The notes under the pieces are model-generated. The model saw only the letters and a list, made by a program, of their open reading frames with translations, made no database searches and was not told the DNA's origin. This document shows, piece by piece, positions 63,522 to 64,000 of a stretch of 64,000 bases of DNA (its first letter is position 1; each line of letters opens with the position of its first letter). The translations under genes and the position numbers were made by a program. The stretch is from Ruegeria denitrificans. GTDB taxonomy: Bacteria; Pseudomonadota; Alphaproteobacteria; Rhodobacterales; Rhodobacteraceae. The stretch lies in NCBI RefSeq assembly GCF_001458295.1, contig NZ_CYUD01000002.1, forward strand, positions 186,001 to 250,000. Direction: 5' to 3'.

Positions 63522-64000
63522 ATGGACATAAATACTCTTGTCAAGTTGACCTCCCGTGCCTGGTCACTGAACATTCTGGCCCTGCTACATTCTGGCATTC
63601 CTGGCCGTCAGGCGCCCTTGCTCGCGGCCACCAGCGCGGGCAGAACCGCGTTTTCAGCAAGTCTCGACCATCTCATTCAACTTAAACTGATCGAAAGAAA
63701 TCCGGGCCATGGACACCCATTACGCCCCGAATTCCGGTTAACCCCTGCCGGGGTCGACGCTGCCGCGATAGCAAAAGCCATCGTCGCTGCCGTTCCAGAT
63801 GATTCAAAATTCAAACTGCTTCGCAAAACATGGACTGTTCCAATACTGGCGCTGACCGGCACCCCTCATCGCTTTTCAATGCTCAAATCAAACCTGATGA
63901 CGATCACGGATCGGGCTTTGTCATCGTCGCTGCATGAGTTAGAGGATGTCGACTGGATCAAGCGTGAAATTGAAACCTCGGTACGGATGCCGTTCCCGAT
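63522..64000 (+). CDS. Tandem winged-helix (HxlR-like) regulator, 3' partial
   Basis: Begins MDINTLVKLTSRAWSLNILA and is open to the window end (159 codons seen). Two winged-helix units can be read. The first (about 8-85) has LTSRAWSLNILALLHSG, FSASLDHLIQLKLIERNPG and RLTPAG. The second (about 105-159) has KLLRKTWTVPILALTGTPHRF and LSSSLHELEDVDWIKREI, close to the HxlR core (KWTLLIL ... LxxxLxxLexxGLVxR). A tandem HxlR-like arrangement is unusual. The palindrome at 63505-63517 lies just upstream, which suggests self-regulation and control of the VOC gene. Confidence 0.78.
   Translation, partial: MDINTLVKLTSRAWSLNILALLHSGIPGRQAPLLAATSAGRTAFSASLDHLIQLKLIERNPGHGHPLRPEFRLTPAGVDAAAIAKAIVAAVPDDSKFKLLRKTWTVPILALTGTPHRFSMLKSNLMTITDRALSSSLHELEDVDWIKREIETSVRMPFP

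Noticed and set aside
1..64000. CRISPR arrays, rRNA, tRNA and insertion sequences
   Set aside because: No regular repeat-spacer pattern, no tRNA-like cloverleaf and no transposase frame was seen by reading; a covariance-model scan could still find a small RNA I missed.

Overview
The window reads as a chromosomal segment of an alphaproteobacterium of the order Rhodobacterales, most likely the Roseobacter group. Support comes from the moderately high GC content, a complete RcGTA-type gene transfer agent cluster in canonical order, a 5-aminolevulinate synthase (hemA) with an FNR-type box upstream, pyruvate dehydrogenase with a lipoyl domain on E1-beta, and the ftsB-pdhABC gene order. I see no rRNA, tRNA, CRISPR array or insertion sequence. 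All assignments come from reading the sequence; no database search was run.

Layout. 1-2063: a sensor kinase (5' end outside the window) and its LuxR-type response regulator. 2143-3419: a VOC protein and a HalD/BesD-like Fe(II)/2-oxoglutarate oxygenase. 3643-6217: the ilvBN branched-chain amino acid operon, preceded by an attenuator with a Leu/Val/Ile leader peptide. 6512-15299: an XRE-type regulator, then a minus-strand run with a DUF2189 membrane protein, an amidase, an M50-like protease, prfB, PBP1A and an AmiC-type cell-wall amidase. 15366-19454: an aminotransferase, a BepA-like M48 protease, a DsbA-like protein, and a Rieske-like protein that has lost all four iron-sulfur ligands. 19470-28992: ispG, a RodZ-like gene, hemA, an M20 peptidase, lpdA, small proteins and an MFS transporter. 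29105-41146: queA, a large AsmA-like protein, bcp, a ferritin-like protein, an M23 peptidase overlapping a bactofilin, mtfA, aqpZ, two cyclophilins and pgk. 41210-47482: an LprI-like protein, ftsB, pdhABC, cysE and a DksA-like protein. 47463-62897: the GTA cluster, transcribed on the minus strand. 63104-64000: a VOC gene diverging from a tandem winged-helix regulator cut by the window end.

How the parts work together. The pyruvate dehydrogenase E1/E2 genes (42153-45851) and the unlinked E3 gene lpdA (24988-26382) share an almost identical palindrome, TAGTTTA-N4-TAAACTA, just upstream of their start codons. One unidentified regulator therefore probably co-controls the whole complex. ilvBN is predicted to respond to charged Leu/Val/Ile tRNA through attenuation, and hemA to oxygen through an FNR homologue. 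PBP1A, the AmiC-type amidase, RodZ-like protein, M23 peptidase, bactofilin and FtsB form a dispersed cell-envelope set.

Most unusual items: (1) the cluster-less Rieske paralogue at 18879-19454; (2) the shared pdhA/lpdA operator; (3) the ilvB attenuator; (4) a divergent CDF-like transporter inserted between the GTA terminase and portal genes; (5) the tandem winged-helix regulator with its own palindrome at the right end.
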